A DNA stretch of 22,269 bases from SXXH01 sp041165735 (GTDB taxonomy: Bacteria > Planctomycetota > UBA1135 > GCA-002686595), in NCBI GenBank assembly GCA_046341775.1, contig JBKDQQ010000098.1, forward strand, positions 1-22,269, given 5' to 3'. Shown piece after piece: positions 22,079 through 22,269 of the stretch; position 1 is the first letter of the stretch, and each line of letters opens with the position of its first letter. The notes under the pieces were generated by a model. The model had not been told where the DNA came from. It searched no databases and saw only the letters and a list, made by a program, of their open reading frames with translations. Both the position numbers and the translations under genes were made by a program.

Positions 22079-22269
22079 GAATCGGCCGGGTGCACCATCC
22101 AGGGCGCCGATCCCCCAAGGACTAGGGCAGGCCGGCGTAAACGAGCAACAAGCCGAACGAGCATGGAGGCTGCGTCTGGCGCGATGCGCCTCGAAAAGTC
22201 TCCGCCCTGCACGACCCACCACGAGTACAAGCACCTACGCGCAAGCGAACGACTCTGCATCGCGCACGC

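Larger units (their letters stand above)
21691..22269. other. Gene-free, highly structured region with tandem repeat
   Basis: These 579 bases hold no convincing gene; the open frames are Arg/Pro/Ser-rich and lack family features. Strong pairings are present: AAGGGAG/CTCCCTT (21806-21812 with 21821-21827); a 14-bp perfect stem (21935-21948 with 21962-21975, 13-nt loop); ATCGGC/GCCGAT (22081-22086 with 22106-22111). An 18-bp unit repeats in tandem at 22043-22060 and 22061-22078. The sequence from 21790 on is less GC-rich in patches (CCGTAATTAGGGATG). It could be a non-coding RNA or a long queA leader. I looked for RNase P, tmRNA, SRP and TPP or cobalamin riboswitch signatures and could not match any. 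Confidence 0.4.

Noticed and set aside
22020..22080. tmRNA 5' end suggested by GGTTTCGA on the minus strand
   Set aside because: It lies in the tandem repeat, lacks the GGGG start seven bases before, the paired 3' end and a tag reading frame.
21862..22260. Minus-strand open frame upstream of queA
   Set aside because: Its composition is dominated by Arg, Pro and Ser with a repeat-encoded SPSPLVS stretch, and it shows no domain or credible ribosome-binding site.

Overview
This is a very GC-rich (roughly 70% by eye) bacterial chromosomal window, most likely from a member of the Planctomycetota. Three unrelated secreted proteins end in the same C-terminal module of about 150 residues (CFGDGSG..CPCGN ... 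FGDGLRCA ... NLTNGLSVxWxP). From memory this is typical of large-genome marine planctomycetes, as are the FG-GAP and ASPIC/UnbV proteins. The lineage is an inference; there is no rRNA or other direct marker. I found no tRNA, rRNA, CRISPR array, IS element or prophage gene.

Layout. 108-2694 (minus): a secreted type-1 copper protein carrying the shared module, and upstream of it a B12-binding radical SAM enzyme with its own terminator. 2921-4716 (minus): pdxA (vitamin B6) overlapping by TTGA with a DUF3050-type gene. 4801-6452 (minus): a FlhB-like/FliK-like pair overlapping by ATGA, resembling ylqH/ylqG of Firmicutes, with no other flagellar gene nearby. 6541-9123 (minus): a regulatory operon of an ECF-like sigma factor, a zinc-finger (anti-sigma-like) TPR protein and a small secreted protein, ending in a strong hairpin terminator.

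9124-9612 is a divergent intergenic region. On the plus strand follow queG (9613-10725) and a 72-residue zinc-ribbon protein (11115-11333). 11598-14455 (minus) holds an ASPIC/UnbV FG-GAP protein coupled by GTGA to a secreted TPR protein. 14695-19645 (minus) holds two large secreted proteins, a subtilisin-like protease and an FG-GAP protein, whose C-terminal modules are close relatives. thiE (plus, 19872-20543) converges on queA (minus, 20647-21690). The final 580 bases hold no convincing gene but contain strong hairpins and a tandem 18-bp repeat.

Functional themes are cofactor synthesis (pdxA, thiE), queuosine modification of tRNA (queA and queG, 10 kb apart), one alternative sigma-factor circuit and a surface/secretome block. 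The features I consider least explained are the shared C-terminal module, an 18-bp palindrome present in two intergenic regions, the DUF3050-pdxA overlap, and the structured final region.
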